From positions 1-64,000 of the forward strand of contig CAJTXP010000019.1 of NCBI GenBank assembly GCA_910583615.1: a stretch of 64,000 nucleotides of DNA. Direction: 5' to 3'. This DNA comes from an uncultured Lachnospiraceae bacterium (lineage in GTDB: Bacteria > Bacillota > Clostridia > Lachnospirales > Lachnospiraceae). A program made the translations under genes and the position numbers. How positions within the stretch are numbered: position 1 is the stretch's first letter; each line of letters starts with the position of its first letter. A model generated the notes under the pieces. It did no database searches, was not told the origin of the DNA, and was given only the letters and a program-made list of their open reading frames with translations. Shown in pieces: positions 35,437 through 44,842 of the stretch.

Positions 35437-36516
35437 CTATCGGTATTCCTTCAGCCGCTCTCTTGCAGGTTCATATCCGGCCTGTGACGCCTGTCTGTAA
35501 TACCGAAGAGCCAGCTCCTTCTGCCCTGACACCTCATACCATGCACCCAGATTATATGCCGCTTTGAAAGACCCGGTCCCAACCACTCCGCCCAGTTCCG
35601 GTCTTTCTCCCAGTTCCAGACAGCGTTTATAACAATATTCAATCCTCGGAAGCAGTCCGATATACCGCTCCACGTCTGACAATACCCGTTTCATATAGAA
35701 CAGACCGCATACAAAGCAAAAGTCCGGCCATGCACCCAGTACAGGCTCTTCCCGTTCTACTACCGCACCGGCTTCGTTCAGACATTCCGCAGTTCCGATA
35801 TCCAGAAGTGTATACAGATACAATACCACACCTTCTGAGCGCCAGGCCCATTCTCTCTCAGACAGACGGTAAAATCCCCGAAAATACAGAAGACTCTCTT
35901 CCAGGCGTTTCAGATTCCGAAGCGTTGAGGCAAGCTGATACTGATAATAGGCATCTTTCGGATGATCCTCTGCTTCCTGCAGCAGATACGGCAGATTTCT
36001 CTCCCCTTTATCCGTATACAGATAACCATCATGATCCACTTCCAGCGGAAGCCGATAGCAGGGATATTCTCCATCCGGCTGTTCATGAATTCGTCCTGTA
36101 TAACGCACTCCCCTGGGAAACAGACGTGGAAGAACAGATGTACTGATGCTGACTCCTCCGTCTTCTTCCGGATAAGAATTATACCATAACATACCGCCCA
36201 GCCAGGTTCCTTTATGTCCGGAAAGAGCTTTTTCAAGATTCCTGCGCCTGTACGGCCTCACATATTCATCTGCATCCAGAATCAGATTCCAGTCTCCGTC
36301 CGACTGATCCAGCGCAAAGTTTTTTGCAGCAGAAAAATCGTTAATCCATGTAAATGAATAAAGTTCCGCCCCCATCTTCTCTGCGATCTCCCTGGTCCGG
36401 TCGTAAGAACCCGTGTCCACGACAATCATCCGGTCCACCAGCGGTTTCGCCGATTTCAGACACTTTTCCAGGGAGCGTTCTTCATTTTTCACGATCATGA
36501 CAAGATTGATTTTCAT
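35437..36516 (-). CDS. Family 2 glycosyltransferase with C-terminal TPR-like repeats
   Basis: A 359-residue GT-A fold enzyme: LVMIVKNEERSLEKCL at the start, VVDTGSYDRTREIA, and the nucleotide-sugar/metal site LILDADEYV near residue 83. The C-terminal 170 residues carry helical repeats resembling TPRs (DAYYQYQLASTLRNLKRLEE, then YNLGAWYEVSGQKELALRYY). This is the SunS-like architecture of cytosolic glycosyltransferases that modify proteins. It overlaps the PilZ gene by four bases and lies in a flagellar group, so flagellin or another flagellar protein is a plausible acceptor. Confidence 0.82.
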   Translation of the reverse strand: MKINLVMIVKNEERSLEKCLKSAKPLVDRMIVVDTGSYDRTREIAEKMGAELYSFTWINDFSAAKNFALDQSDGDWNLILDADEYVRPYRRRNLEKALSGHKGTWLGGMLWYNSYPEEDGGVSISTSVLPRLFPRGVRYTGRIHEQPDGEYPCYRLPLEVDHDGYLYTDKGERNLPYLLQEAEDHPKDAYYQYQLASTLRNLKRLEESLLYFRGFYRLSEREWAWRSEGVVLYLYTLLDIGTAECLNEAGAVVEREEPVLGAWPDFCFVCGLFYMKRVLSDVERYIGLLPRIEYCYKRCLELGERPELGGVVGTGSFKAAYNLGAWYEVSGQKELALRYYRQASQAGYEPARERLKEYR

Positions 36517-37160
36517 AATTCATCTTCCAGAGTCAGTCCCAGTTTTCTCTGTTTTTCCATCTGCCTCTGTATCTGCTGCTGATAGACAAAGTTCCGGATA
36601 TCCGCCTCTTCATTGGGCGCAAGGTCCATGAACTGGCATCCATAACCATACCCGCCCTGCAGATCCTGAATCCTGAGAATTCTTGCAGTCACCCTGCACA
36701 GATCTGACCTGAACCGGTACACAAAGATAAACTGCTGTCCCCGTTTCAGCTCCCGGTTTGTAACCAGATACAGTCCGCCTGCACTGATGTTCTGAATGAC
36801 TCCCGTAACATAGCTGCCATCTTCCAGTACGAATTCCGACGGAATCCGCACCTTCACCCGCACATCCTTCTGTCTCTGAAACTCCTCATATACCTTCAGA
36901 ACGGTGCAGTCGGCCATCCATGGCTCTCCCGTGTCGAGAAAACCCGGATTCTTTCTCAATGTTACATCGCAGAGACAGCGGATCAGTCCTTTCTGCCCGT
37001 CATAAAAATCCACGATCGTCTTAACCCTTGCATTACGCAGCTTCGGAGTATGAAAAAACAGGCGGCTCTCATTTTCTTTGATCTCCACCACCCTGGCTCT
37101 GGACAACGGTTTCTTATCCGTCCCGTAGACCAGGCAGCTCTCGCAGTTTTTCAATTTCAT
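36513..37160 (-). CDS. PilZ-domain c-di-GMP receptor (YcgR-like flagellar regulator)
   Basis: A 215-residue protein. The C-terminal half is a PilZ domain: QRQKDVRVKVRIPSEF with the arginine switch, VIQNISAGGLYLV and YGYGCQFMDL. The N-terminal half resembles the YcgR-N/PilZN module (CLVYGTDKKPLSRARVVEI). YcgR-type proteins bind c-di-GMP and slow the flagellar motor. AAGGAGGGG lies upstream of the ATG. It overlaps the glycosyltransferase downstream. Confidence 0.82.
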   Translation of the reverse strand: MKLKNCESCLVYGTDKKPLSRARVVEIKENESRLFFHTPKLRNARVKTIVDFYDGQKGLIRCLCDVTLRKNPGFLDTGEPWMADCTVLKVYEEFQRQKDVRVKVRIPSEFVLEDGSYVTGVIQNISAGGLYLVTNRELKRGQQFIFVYRFRSDLCRVTARILRIQDLQGGYGYGCQFMDLAPNEEADIRNFVYQQQIQRQMEKQRKLGLTLEDEL

Positions 37161-37238
37161 ATTTCAAATCCCCTCCTTATCCTCTGATACGCAAACACCG
37201 CGGACTCCTGCAATACGCACTTGCCGCGGCGCCGCCGA

Positions 37239-38102
37239 TCATATCGTAATTGATCCCACCTGACTGCCCGCCTTCATCATCATCTGAAGCCGCAGCAGCT
37301 CTATCATATTATAAAAAAAGGTTTTATCAACCGTCACCGTGTCCCCGCTCCCGCTCTGTACGGCGCTTCCATACAGCATGCTCATCATATCCGTGCTGGA
37401 ACCATAGAGAGATGACATTCCATAGAGGCTGCCTGCGCCTGTCAATGCCGATGAACCATATGTACTGCCAAAACCAGCCAGAGCCGAAGTGCCGTAATAA
37501 TTTCCAAAGCTGTTCATCGCCAGCAGATCATCAGTCCCGTCAAATCCGTATGAATTCTGCGTCCCTGCGGCACGGTTCACAAACATTCCTGCAGAAAGCG
37601 AAGAACCTTCCATATAGGAAGCAACCTTCTTCACATAATTCTGCGTCTCCGCATAAGGCGGAATACCGCCGTACTTTTCCACGCTTCCCGGGCCTGCATT
37701 GTAAGCGGCAAGCGCAAGGCTTATGTCCCCGCCATATCTGTCCAGATTACTTTTCAGATATTTCGCACCGCCCATGATATTCTGTCTGGCATCATAGGGA
37801 TTCGTAACGCCCAGGGAACTGGCTGTTCCAGGCATCAGCTGCATCACTCCGATCGCGCCCGCATGAGAGACCGCATTGGGATTAAAATTGGACTCTGCCT
37901 TTGCCACCGCCTTCAACAGTTCCACCGGAACATCATATATGGAAGCGGCCTCTTCAAATATGGCATCCATACTCTCCAAACCAGAAGCTTTCTCATATAC
38001 CTCTTCAAATTTAAGCGAACTGCCTGCGGTTCCTTTCCCATGCGTTTCCTCTGCCTGTGCAGTCTTCCCATACAGATCAACTGCTGATATTCCATCTATC
38101 AT
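37239..38102 (-). CDS. Lytic transglycosylase (SLT domain), flagellar cluster
   Basis: A 287-residue protein. Residues about 50-165 form an SLT lysozyme-like domain: the catalytic Glu in VAKAESNFNPNAVS, then GAIGVMQLMPGTA, and AYNAGPGSVEKYGGIPPY. The C-terminal part has a low-complexity Gly/Ser/Tyr/Leu region with repeated STYGSS/SLYGSS units. No signal peptide is apparent, so export may use the flagellar system. It would open peptidoglycan for the flagellar rod. The gene lies between the FlhB-like and PilZ genes. Confidence 0.83.
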   Translation of the reverse strand: MIDGISAVDLYGKTAQAEETHGKGTAGSSLKFEEVYEKASGLESMDAIFEEAASIYDVPVELLKAVAKAESNFNPNAVSHAGAIGVMQLMPGTASSLGVTNPYDARQNIMGGAKYLKSNLDRYGGDISLALAAYNAGPGSVEKYGGIPPYAETQNYVKKVASYMEGSSLSAGMFVNRAAGTQNSYGFDGTDDLLAMNSFGNYYGTSALAGFGSTYGSSALTGAGSLYGMSSLYGSSTDMMSMLYGSAVQSGSGDTVTVDKTFFYNMIELLRLQMMMKAGSQVGSITI

Positions 38103-38158
38103 ATCCGCCCTGCTCCTCCTGTCTGCTCATCTGATATCCATCCGCCTGTTTCCAGGCC

Positions 38159-38491
38159 TTATTCAACCAAATCATCCTGATCCGGACCTTCCTCCTCCGC
38201 CGGTGTTTCAGACGGTTCCCTGTCCGGCACATATCCAAGAAAATAAATATAAATATCCACGATCGCCTGATACAGCTCCGTCGGAATCTCCGACCCCAGC
38301 TGCAGCTGAGTCAGAAGCGTCGCCAGCGAATCATCCTCATATACAGGAACTCCCGCTTCCATAGCGGTCTCCGTGATTCGCTCCGCCAGATATCCCATAC
38401 CGGAAGCAACGATCACCGGCGCGCCGTTCTTATCCGGATTGTACTTCAGTGCAACGGCTTTCTGTCTCATCAAATCATCAAATTCTGACAT
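38159..38491 (-). CDS. Orphan FlhB C-terminal-like protein (EscU/YscU/FlhB family)
   Basis: A 110-residue soluble protein matching the cytoplasmic C-terminal domain of FlhB: AVALKYNPDKNGAPVIVASG, LAERITETAMEAGVPVYEDD, LATLLTQLQLGSEIP, IVDIYIYFLGYV. It lacks the membrane part and the NPTH autocleavage loop, so it corresponds to the piece downstream of that cut. Such stand-alone copies (FhlX-like) occur in Firmicutes and can stand in for the FlhB C-terminus in export. Its ATG overlaps the FliK-like stop by 14 bases. Confidence 0.82.
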   Translation of the reverse strand: MSEFDDLMRQKAVALKYNPDKNGAPVIVASGMGYLAERITETAMEAGVPVYEDDSLATLLTQLQLGSEIPTELYQAIVDIYIYFLGYVPDREPSETPAEEEGPDQDDLVE

Positions 38492-39923
38492 TGATCGTCG
38501 TCTCCTTCTCCCGTATTTCCGGAAATACTTCCGTTACCTTCCTGTCCCGCACACGCCCGTACACGGAAAACTGTCCCAGTCGGATCCCGTTCTTCTTCAG
38601 GATCTCCGACACATCCGTCTGGATCTGCTTATCCTGCTTTGCCAGGTGCGGCGGCACAAAAAGCTGCATCTTCGACTCCCGGTCCTGCAGCGTCATGACC
38701 AGTTCAAACTTCCCCAGGCTCTGAATATCAAACTTCAGGAAAAGCTTGATCTTTCTTCCCTCTTCTGCGCTCCCCCTCCTGGCATCCGGATCGATCCACA
38801 TCTCCGACACCACATTATTGTCCTCATACTGAAACGGAATCATAAAGTGCAGAAGCGGCATATACACGCTCTCATTCATGAGCATACCGTTCATAATTGT
38901 ATAAAACTGCTGTACATTCTCCAGTCCTGCCTGACCGTTGGCTCCATGAAGAAGCAGTTTCGCCAGACTGTCTGCAAATTCCGCCATCACCGGCTTCTGA
39001 GCTGCCGCCGCATCCGCCCCTGTCTGCAGAAGCTGCTCCAGAGTCGACTGTTCTTCTCCCTGAAAAAGCCTGGCAAAATCACGGTCATCCAGCATGCGGT
39101 CAAACAGCTGCAGCAGCCGTCCCTCATCGCCGTTCTGATAACGCACCGCATTAAAGATTAAAAGCATCGTTGCGTCTCGAACCGCCCCGTAATCATGGGT
39201 CTGTGATATATATCTGGACAGGAACGGAATCAGTCTCCCGTTCAGAACCCCTGCATTCTCCGAAGTGTCTCCATTGGCCGCATCCCAGTTCATGGCCCTG
39301 GCAAGCTCCCGGAACTCTTCCCGGAACGACCGAAGCATCAGCTGTTCGATATCCTCCGTCAGCGAATGCATCTGCTGCAGCAGATGGGAACCGGACGCAT
39401 AGTTATTATATCCCTTTAAAAACGCCAGTATCGCATCTTTCAGGCTCTCTGAACTGCTCTGCGTCATAAGAGTGCGGATCTTATGAAAAAACTCTCCGCT
39501 GAATCTTGCCTGCAGTTCCTGCTGTCCCTGGAGAAACTGAAGCAGATCCTCCGGAGAATCCATACGAAGAGACATAAGGAACTGATCCACCAAAGCAGTG
39601 ATCTCGGTATTGCCCGACGCCTGAAATATGGATGTATCTGTAAACAGCAGGCGCTCCAGAGCCTGCGCCAGATCCTGACTTTCCCCAAGTCCTTTAATAA
39701 ACGCACTGTAATTACTCTCATAGTTGATGGCTCCCAGCACATCATTCTGAGCCGAATCCCCGGCCTGCTCCCCATCCCTGCCGTCCGCACGGACTACCCG
39801 GGTCGGATCTACCGCATTGCGGACCGCTGCATTATCCCCTGCGGCCCTGGGATCTATGGGACTTTGCATATTCCGGTTATCTGTATTCAGGTTCGGAGTT
39901 GTCACCTGTAATATATTAGCCAT
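38478..39923 (-). CDS. FliK-like flagellar hook-length control protein
   Basis: A 481-residue protein. Residues about 375-465 look like the FliK C-terminal domain: IKLFLKFDIQSLGKFELVM, LQDRESKMQLFVPP, then VSEILKKNGIRLGQFSVYG. The long N-terminal part is helical and unlike well-known FliK rulers. In the family this domain interacts with FlhB to switch export specificity, and the gene directly precedes the FlhB-like gene. A sigma-28-like promoter lies 45 bases upstream. I call it FliK-like rather than FliK, since a true fliK may lie in the main flagellar operon elsewhere. Confidence 0.65.
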   Translation of the reverse strand: MANILQVTTPNLNTDNRNMQSPIDPRAAGDNAAVRNAVDPTRVVRADGRDGEQAGDSAQNDVLGAINYESNYSAFIKGLGESQDLAQALERLLFTDTSIFQASGNTEITALVDQFLMSLRMDSPEDLLQFLQGQQELQARFSGEFFHKIRTLMTQSSSESLKDAILAFLKGYNNYASGSHLLQQMHSLTEDIEQLMLRSFREEFRELARAMNWDAANGDTSENAGVLNGRLIPFLSRYISQTHDYGAVRDATMLLIFNAVRYQNGDEGRLLQLFDRMLDDRDFARLFQGEEQSTLEQLLQTGADAAAAQKPVMAEFADSLAKLLLHGANGQAGLENVQQFYTIMNGMLMNESVYMPLLHFMIPFQYEDNNVVSEMWIDPDARRGSAEEGRKIKLFLKFDIQSLGKFELVMTLQDRESKMQLFVPPHLAKQDKQIQTDVSEILKKNGIRLGQFSVYGRVRDRKVTEVFPEIREKETTINVRI

Positions 39924-39967
39924 ATTTCCTCCAGCTTTTGTTTGATCTATTCTGTCTCAATTTATAT

Positions 39968-39994
39968 ATATCGGCGTACTTCAGAAAAAAATTA
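39968..39994 (-). promoter_or_regulatory. Sigma-28-like promoter of the FliK-like/FlhB-like/transglycosylase group
   Basis: On the minus strand, TAAT (39991-39994), 15 bases, then GCCGATAT (39968-39975), an exact sigma-28 -10 box. It is 45 bases from the ATG at 39923. The 341-base gap 39924-40264 also holds the divergent flgM promoter and, between them, T- and A-rich tracts (about 40060-40145) with two near-copies of GTTTTTTCAT. Confidence 0.65.
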
Positions 39995-40163
39995 CAAGTC
40001 CGCACAGGAAACTGCATATATACGGATATATTATACTCCACCGCCGTCAGAACGGCAAGTAGAAGTTCCCGTTTTTTCATCCTCTTTTTGTCCCCCGCAC
40101 ATCTGTTTTTTCATAAAAAATCCAAAAAAACCAGCAAAAAAGTATAAAACGGCAACAAATATC

Positions 40164-40190
40164 TTATCCCAGAGCAAAAAATGCCGATAA
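40164..40190 (+). promoter_or_regulatory. Sigma-28-like promoter of flgM
   Basis: TTAT (40164-40167), 15 bases, then GCCGATAA (40183-40190), an exact sigma-28 -10 box. The flgM ATG is 74 bases downstream of the -10 box. The -35 box departs from the TAAA consensus. Confidence 0.6.
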
Positions 40191-40264
40191 TATAAGCAGA
40201 TAGAATCTAAGCCTGAAAGGACAGCGCTGCTGTCCGTACTCTGTTTTTAGAAAGGAGGCTTACC

Positions 40265-40558
40265 ATGAACGTTAATTTTCAGACCATAAATCCCTCTTAC
40301 CGCACGCCTGTGTCCGTTCCGAAGAAGCGTGCTGCACAGACCGGCAAAAACCAGGGGAATTATGATACGGTTACGATCCGCGGCACGCAGACAGATCAGG
40401 AGGATGGTTTCGCGCGGATCCTGTCACGCACCGCTGCTTCTCAGCTGAGCGAAGGCGCCAGTCCGGAGCGGGTGCAGGAACTGGGACGCCAGGTGGCGGC
40501 AGGCACTTACCATCCCGATGCCGACCGGATCGCCGGACGCCTGCTGGGACTGAACTGA
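40265..40558 (+). CDS. flgM: Anti-sigma-28 factor FlgM
   Basis: A 97-residue, mostly polar protein of FlgM size and architecture: a flexible N-terminus, then YDTVTIRG and two C-terminal helices (FARILSRTAASQLSEG and RVQELGRQVAAGTYHPDADR). The GTYHPD motif before the last helix (IAGRLLGL) is diagnostic. FlgM holds sigma-28 inactive until the hook is built and FlgM is exported. GGAGG precedes the ATG. It heads the plus-strand flagellar filament gene group. Confidence 0.9.
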   Translation: MNVNFQTINPSYRTPVSVPKKRAAQTGKNQGNYDTVTIRGTQTDQEDGFARILSRTAASQLSEGASPERVQELGRQVAAGTYHPDADRIAGRLLGLN

Positions 40559-40582
40559 ATCACATCATGTTATACGGAAAAT

Positions 40583-40601
40583 CTGCCTCCGGCAGTTTTT
40601 T
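40583..40601 (+). terminator. Weak intrinsic terminator or attenuator after flgM
   Basis: CTGCC-TCC-GGCAG followed by six T residues, in the 83-base gap between flgM and flgN. The stem is only five base pairs, so it probably attenuates rather than ends transcription. Confidence 0.45.
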
Positions 40602-40641
40602 CTGTATGTAACGACTACAGAAGGGAGTCTTTTAACCGCTT

Positions 40642-41124
40642 ATGAGTCAGACAACGCACGACCCATTCCAGGAATACAGAACTGTCATTCAGAACCTGTC
40701 TGCTCTCGCAGTCAGCATTACCCGCACGGAAGAAGCCAAGACGGCCGCCGTATCCAACAACCGGCATGAACTGCTGGATGAATGCATTCAGGAAGAGCAG
40801 GCTCTTCTTCTGAAACTCAGAGGGCTGGAACAGCGCCGGATCCGGCTGCAGGCAGAACTTGGATGGGATTCCCTGACGCTGACGCAGATTCTGGATACTG
40901 CATCGCCGGAACAGGCGGAAGCGCTGCAGCCTGTTTTTCAGGAACTGGAGCGGCAGCTTGGGCGCCTGCAGACGGCCCGGGAAGCAGCCGAACAGATTCT
41001 GAAGGTGCGTCTTCATGAACTGAAAGTCTTTTCGCAGGCAGGCGCTGCCTATGACAACGGCGGCAACATCAGCCAGAACGGCGGTGTGCAGGGAACGGGC
41101 AGAATTCGCAGCACCTATGTCTGA
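40642..41124 (+). CDS. flgN: Flagellar export chaperone FlgN
   Basis: A 160-residue helical protein of the FlgN family, the export chaperone for the hook-filament junction proteins FlgK and FlgL. Long amphipathic helices with many Gln/Glu (QEEQALLLKLRGLEQRRIRL and LQPVFQELERQLGRLQTARE) and position between flgM and flgK identify it. The C-terminus is Gly/Asn-rich. The ribosome-binding site (AGAAGGGAG) lies somewhat far from the ATG. Confidence 0.82.
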   Translation: MSQTTHDPFQEYRTVIQNLSALAVSITRTEEAKTAAVSNNRHELLDECIQEEQALLLKLRGLEQRRIRLQAELGWDSLTLTQILDTASPEQAEALQPVFQELERQLGRLQTAREAAEQILKVRLHELKVFSQAGAAYDNGGNISQNGGVQGTGRIRSTYV

Positions 41125-41232
41125 ACCTGTTTTAATGATATGACAGACTTTAATATAGAAGCATAAAACCTGTCCGGCCACTTCAGCTTCAGCGTCCGGG
41201 CAAATAACAGAATTATATGGAGGATATTATAT

Positions 41233-43023
41233 ATGGTACGAGCAACCTTCGCCGGTTTTTCCACGGCTCTTTCCGCTTTACAGGCCAACCAGAAGCGGCT
41301 GGATATCGTGGGACACAACCTGGCCAACATGAATACCGTCGGATATACAAGACAACAGCTGGAGACCTCCAGTCTCAACTACACGACGCCGGTTTCCAAC
41401 TACATGAACGGCTCTGAGGTTATCGTCGGCTTTGGCGTACATATGAACAAAGTCTCTCAGATCCGCGATCCTTATCTGGATGTACAATACCGCTCTCAGA
41501 TGCAGAAATCCGGATATACCGATGCACTGCAGTCTTCCCTGGACAGTCTGGCGAAGATCTTTGACGAATCAAATACAGAGGGAATGGGAATCCATCAGGC
41601 CTTCCTCGATATCCGGAATGCACTGGTCAATATGCAGGATAATCCTAAAATCAACAGTTCTGTCTATGAGACCGAATTACGTACCAAAATGCAGGCACTA
41701 TCCAATCTTCTGAACGGCGCTGATCGTCAGATCACAGAAGCAGAGCAGCTGGAATATCAAAAGCTGACCGGAACAAACAGTTCTGAAAGAGGTGCTGTAG
41801 AGGAAGTCAATGACATTCTCATGCAGATCGGTCAGCTGAACCGGCAGATCAAACAGAATCAGATTCTTGGACAGCAGAGTCTCGAGTTGATGGATGAGAG
41901 AAATGTGCTGCTTGACGAACTGTCAAGTTACATTCCCATTGAAGTCACCTATTATAAAGATGAAGCGCATGACGGACTGAATGCGGACGGATCAGAAAAT
42001 CTCGGTGAGATCTACCATCTGGACAGCAACGGCAAGCCCATGTTCAAGAAGGAATGGCCGGATGATCTGCGGGTGGAGATGGTCTACACAGATGAGAACG
42101 GCACATCCCAGCGGCTGACTCTGATTGAGGGCACCGAAGGCAGCGGCGACCAGAATTATGGAAAGTTGTCCATTACCGGCGACATCAACGATCCGACAAA
42201 TTTTGAGATCACTTTTACAGGCAGCGAACGGAACCTGATGCCCCCCAAGGCTCAGGAATCTCTGACTCTCCGAAAAAATGCTGCCGGAGGCGTTACCGGT
42301 ACCACAACAGATGGTGTTACCTCCATCGGACTTGGAAACGGATCCATCCAGGCAAGCCTTGACATGTTATGGATGACTGGAGATACTACCATCGACAAGA
42401 ATAATGACGTCAAAGGATATGAGTATTACAGAAGCGAGTTAGACACCCTTGCAAAGTCATTTGCAGATGTTATGAACGCCATTAACAAAAAGAACCACCC
42501 CGATACCACCGGCACAGAGCAAAATCTGCTTGTCAACAAAACAAACCAGAGCGGTACAGGCATTACGGCAGCCAATATCGGCATTAACCCGGACTGGATC
42601 ACTCATGCAGTAACAATCAACCGCGGCGGCACAGGGGATAATCCGACAGACGCCATCCTGCATATGATTGAAGCGATGGATTCCACCTGGCCTTACACGG
42701 GAAGTAATCTTTTAAATGGATTTAATGGCATCACGGCTACAGAACCCGATTTAAAAAACAATACCTTTGCTGATTACATGAACCACATCTCTACCGTACT
42801 GGCAAATGATTCTTACAGTAATACCATGGCTCTGAAGACCAATGTGACGGTGCTGAACGGAATCCAGAATTCCCGCGATTCCATGTCCGGCGTCAGTCTG
42901 AACGAAGAAGCATCCAACATGATGATGTTTCAATCCGCTTATCAGGCTACATCCCGTCTTATGACTGCATTGGATCAGGTTCTCGACGTTCTGATCAACA
43001 GCACTGGAACATGCGGACGTTAA
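41233..43023 (+). CDS. flgK: Flagellar hook-associated protein 1 FlgK
   Basis: A 596-residue axial protein joining the hook to the filament. The N-terminal rod-protein signature LSALQANQKRLDIVGHNLAN with NTVGYTRQ, and the C-terminal GVSLNEEASNMMMFQSAYQA with ALDQVLDVLINS, are both intact; these termini form the D0 coiled coil. The middle is a variable surface domain. GGAGG lies upstream of the ATG. It is followed 30 bases later by flgL. Confidence 0.95.
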   Translation: MVRATFAGFSTALSALQANQKRLDIVGHNLANMNTVGYTRQQLETSSLNYTTPVSNYMNGSEVIVGFGVHMNKVSQIRDPYLDVQYRSQMQKSGYTDALQSSLDSLAKIFDESNTEGMGIHQAFLDIRNALVNMQDNPKINSSVYETELRTKMQALSNLLNGADRQITEAEQLEYQKLTGTNSSERGAVEEVNDILMQIGQLNRQIKQNQILGQQSLELMDERNVLLDELSSYIPIEVTYYKDEAHDGLNADGSENLGEIYHLDSNGKPMFKKEWPDDLRVEMVYTDENGTSQRLTLIEGTEGSGDQNYGKLSITGDINDPTNFEITFTGSERNLMPPKAQESLTLRKNAAGGVTGTTTDGVTSIGLGNGSIQASLDMLWMTGDTTIDKNNDVKGYEYYRSELDTLAKSFADVMNAINKKNHPDTTGTEQNLLVNKTNQSGTGITAANIGINPDWITHAVTINRGGTGDNPTDAILHMIEAMDSTWPYTGSNLLNGFNGITATEPDLKNNTFADYMNHISTVLANDSYSNTMALKTNVTVLNGIQNSRDSMSGVSLNEEASNMMMFQSAYQATSRLMTALDQVLDVLINSTGTCGR

Positions 43024-43053
43024 TAAATAAATATAAACAGGAGGACATCTATT

Positions 43054-44178
43054 ATGAGAGTCGTAAATTCATCTTTATATAGAAACTATACCAATTCTAT
43101 GAATACAGTTCAGGCGAGGTTAAATAAAAGCTTCAACAAAATTTCCAGCGGCAGAGCTTACGAATCTGCTGCCGAAGATCCTGTTTCCTACTATCAGGGC
43201 AAGCAAATAGATGATCAGTATCAGCTGGTTTTAAGCAAAAAGAGACTTTTGACCGATGTCAAATCACGGCTGGAGCAGCAGGAAAAGGGAGCTTATGACA
43301 TACAGACTACCCTCTCTCTGGACGCAAAGCAGGCGGTCCTTCAGGCCAGGACTGCCACTACATCCGACACGGCTCTGGCATCGCTTCGTGATAAACTGCT
43401 TCAAGTAGAGCACAATATGGTAAATGACCTTCAAGCACAGTATCAGGATTTTTATATTTATGGCGGCAATGACATCAGTACGCCTCCTTTCTCCTTGAGC
43501 TCAGACGGAAAGACATTGACCTTCAACCATAAATATCCGGGTGATGATTTCCTGACCAAATATGAGATGACGTTTAAAGATGGAAAATTTGAAGATACTG
43601 TTACTGTATCCACTGTTCCTGCCGGACAGGGTCCGACGCATCCCCTTTCAGATGCAATGAAAGAGCAGGGATTTATGGATCTCGGCTATGGAGATATTCG
43701 TGACAGAAGCACTTTGATTGATACGTTTACCGGTGGTATGAATGTACTGACTGGACTTACTTCCGAACATGTTAAGACCAGTACACCTTCAGATGCAGAA
43801 ATCATGGAGAAACTGACCAAAGGTCCCCTTGGCCTGGTTGCCGGCTCTGTGGAGAGCATCACCAACTATCTGGAGGGGAATTCGACCCGCGGAGAGATGA
43901 CAGAGGAACTCGGCGTCATTTTGCAGGATATGCTTGTCAGCGAACACACTACCTCCACGGTATACTCTGATCTTGGAAACAAATACAATCTTCTTGAAAA
44001 GCTTGAGAGCACTCTTGGAACCATGACGGACTCTCTTCAGACGCAATATAAGAATGCGGTAGGTGCAGATCCGTACGAATCCATATATGAGATGTTTAGC
44101 AATCAGTATTCCTATAATGCCGCTCTTCAGGTAGGTTCAAATCTTATGAGTTCATCTTTGTTTGATTTTATCCGATAG
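43054..44178 (+). CDS. flgL: Flagellar hook-associated protein 3 FlgL
   Basis: A 374-residue flagellin-family protein linking FlgK to the filament. MRVVNSSLYRNYTNSMN and RLNKSFNKISSGRAYESAAEDP at the N-terminus match FlgL, as does the C-terminal NQYSYNAALQVGSNLMSSSL. AGGAGG precedes the ATG. Length and position after flgK are normal. The middle contains a variable domain of about 150 residues. Confidence 0.93.
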   Translation: MRVVNSSLYRNYTNSMNTVQARLNKSFNKISSGRAYESAAEDPVSYYQGKQIDDQYQLVLSKKRLLTDVKSRLEQQEKGAYDIQTTLSLDAKQAVLQARTATTSDTALASLRDKLLQVEHNMVNDLQAQYQDFYIYGGNDISTPPFSLSSDGKTLTFNHKYPGDDFLTKYEMTFKDGKFEDTVTVSTVPAGQGPTHPLSDAMKEQGFMDLGYGDIRDRSTLIDTFTGGMNVLTGLTSEHVKTSTPSDAEIMEKLTKGPLGLVAGSVESITNYLEGNSTRGEMTEELGVILQDMLVSEHTTSTVYSDLGNKYNLLEKLESTLGTMTDSLQTQYKNAVGADPYESIYEMFSNQYSYNAALQVGSNLMSSSLFDFIR

Positions 44179-44207
44179 TTTTTCTGTAAACAGAAAGGAG
44201 AAGCTAT

Positions 44208-44828
44208 ATGCAGCAATTGATAAAGATTACATCCGTACCTATGCGTACGATGAGCTACACACAGAATGCCCGTTTGGTCCGCTCTGATTCTGTAGATATG
44301 GAAAGAAGAAAAGCTCTGGCCCGGCGTATGTCATTTCACCGCAATGCCGGCAGAAATTTCATGCCTATGAAAGATATTACAAAAATAAATCGTACGTTTT
44401 CCCGGCATCAGACAAATGCCGCGCCAAAGGGTAAAACGCTCTCCAGGCAGGAAACAGCTTATCGAGCGCAAAACTCTGTTTCCCAGATGGCCGCCAGATC
44501 TGGCGCTCCATTGAATGTCGTTTCAACGAATCCTGAAGTTTCTGATCTGCCAGTCTCTGACAGCAGTTATGCAGAGACAATTGCAGTTGCTGCTTCTTTT
44601 CCTGAATCAACAGCCGCAGATATATCAATGGAAAACAGTTCTTCTTACGCCGCTGAACTCGGAGCTTTGGAAATGAGAGTTGCAAAGGGCGAGCTGACCT
44701 TTCTTCCACCTATGGTAATGACTATTGTTACACAGTATCCGGAACTTCATTTTGAGTATCTGGGTGATTTTAATTATATTCCTCCCCGTAATTCTCAAAC
44801 AGGAGGAAATATCAATCTAGCCACATAG
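44208..44828 (+). CDS. DUF6470 (YviE-like) flagellar-cluster protein
   Basis: A 206-residue protein starting MQQLIKITSVPMRTMSYTQN, which matches the N-terminus of DUF6470 proteins. In Bacillus and clostridia this gene (yviE) lies between flgL and fliW, exactly as here. Function is not established. The rest is polar and poorly conserved, with a small C-terminal block ending EYLGDFNYIPP. AAAGGAG precedes the ATG. It is separated from fliW by 14 bases. Confidence 0.72.
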   Translation: MQQLIKITSVPMRTMSYTQNARLVRSDSVDMERRKALARRMSFHRNAGRNFMPMKDITKINRTFSRHQTNAAPKGKTLSRQETAYRAQNSVSQMAARSGAPLNVVSTNPEVSDLPVSDSSYAETIAVAASFPESTAADISMENSSSYAAELGALEMRVAKGELTFLPPMVMTIVTQYPELHFEYLGDFNYIPPRNSQTGGNINLAT

Positions 44829-44842
44829 GAGTGTTTATAAAT

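Noticed and set aside
41125..41232. Promoter in the flgN-flgK gap
   Set aside because: No convincing -35/-10 pair or sigma-28-like box was seen; read-through from flgM is the simpler view.
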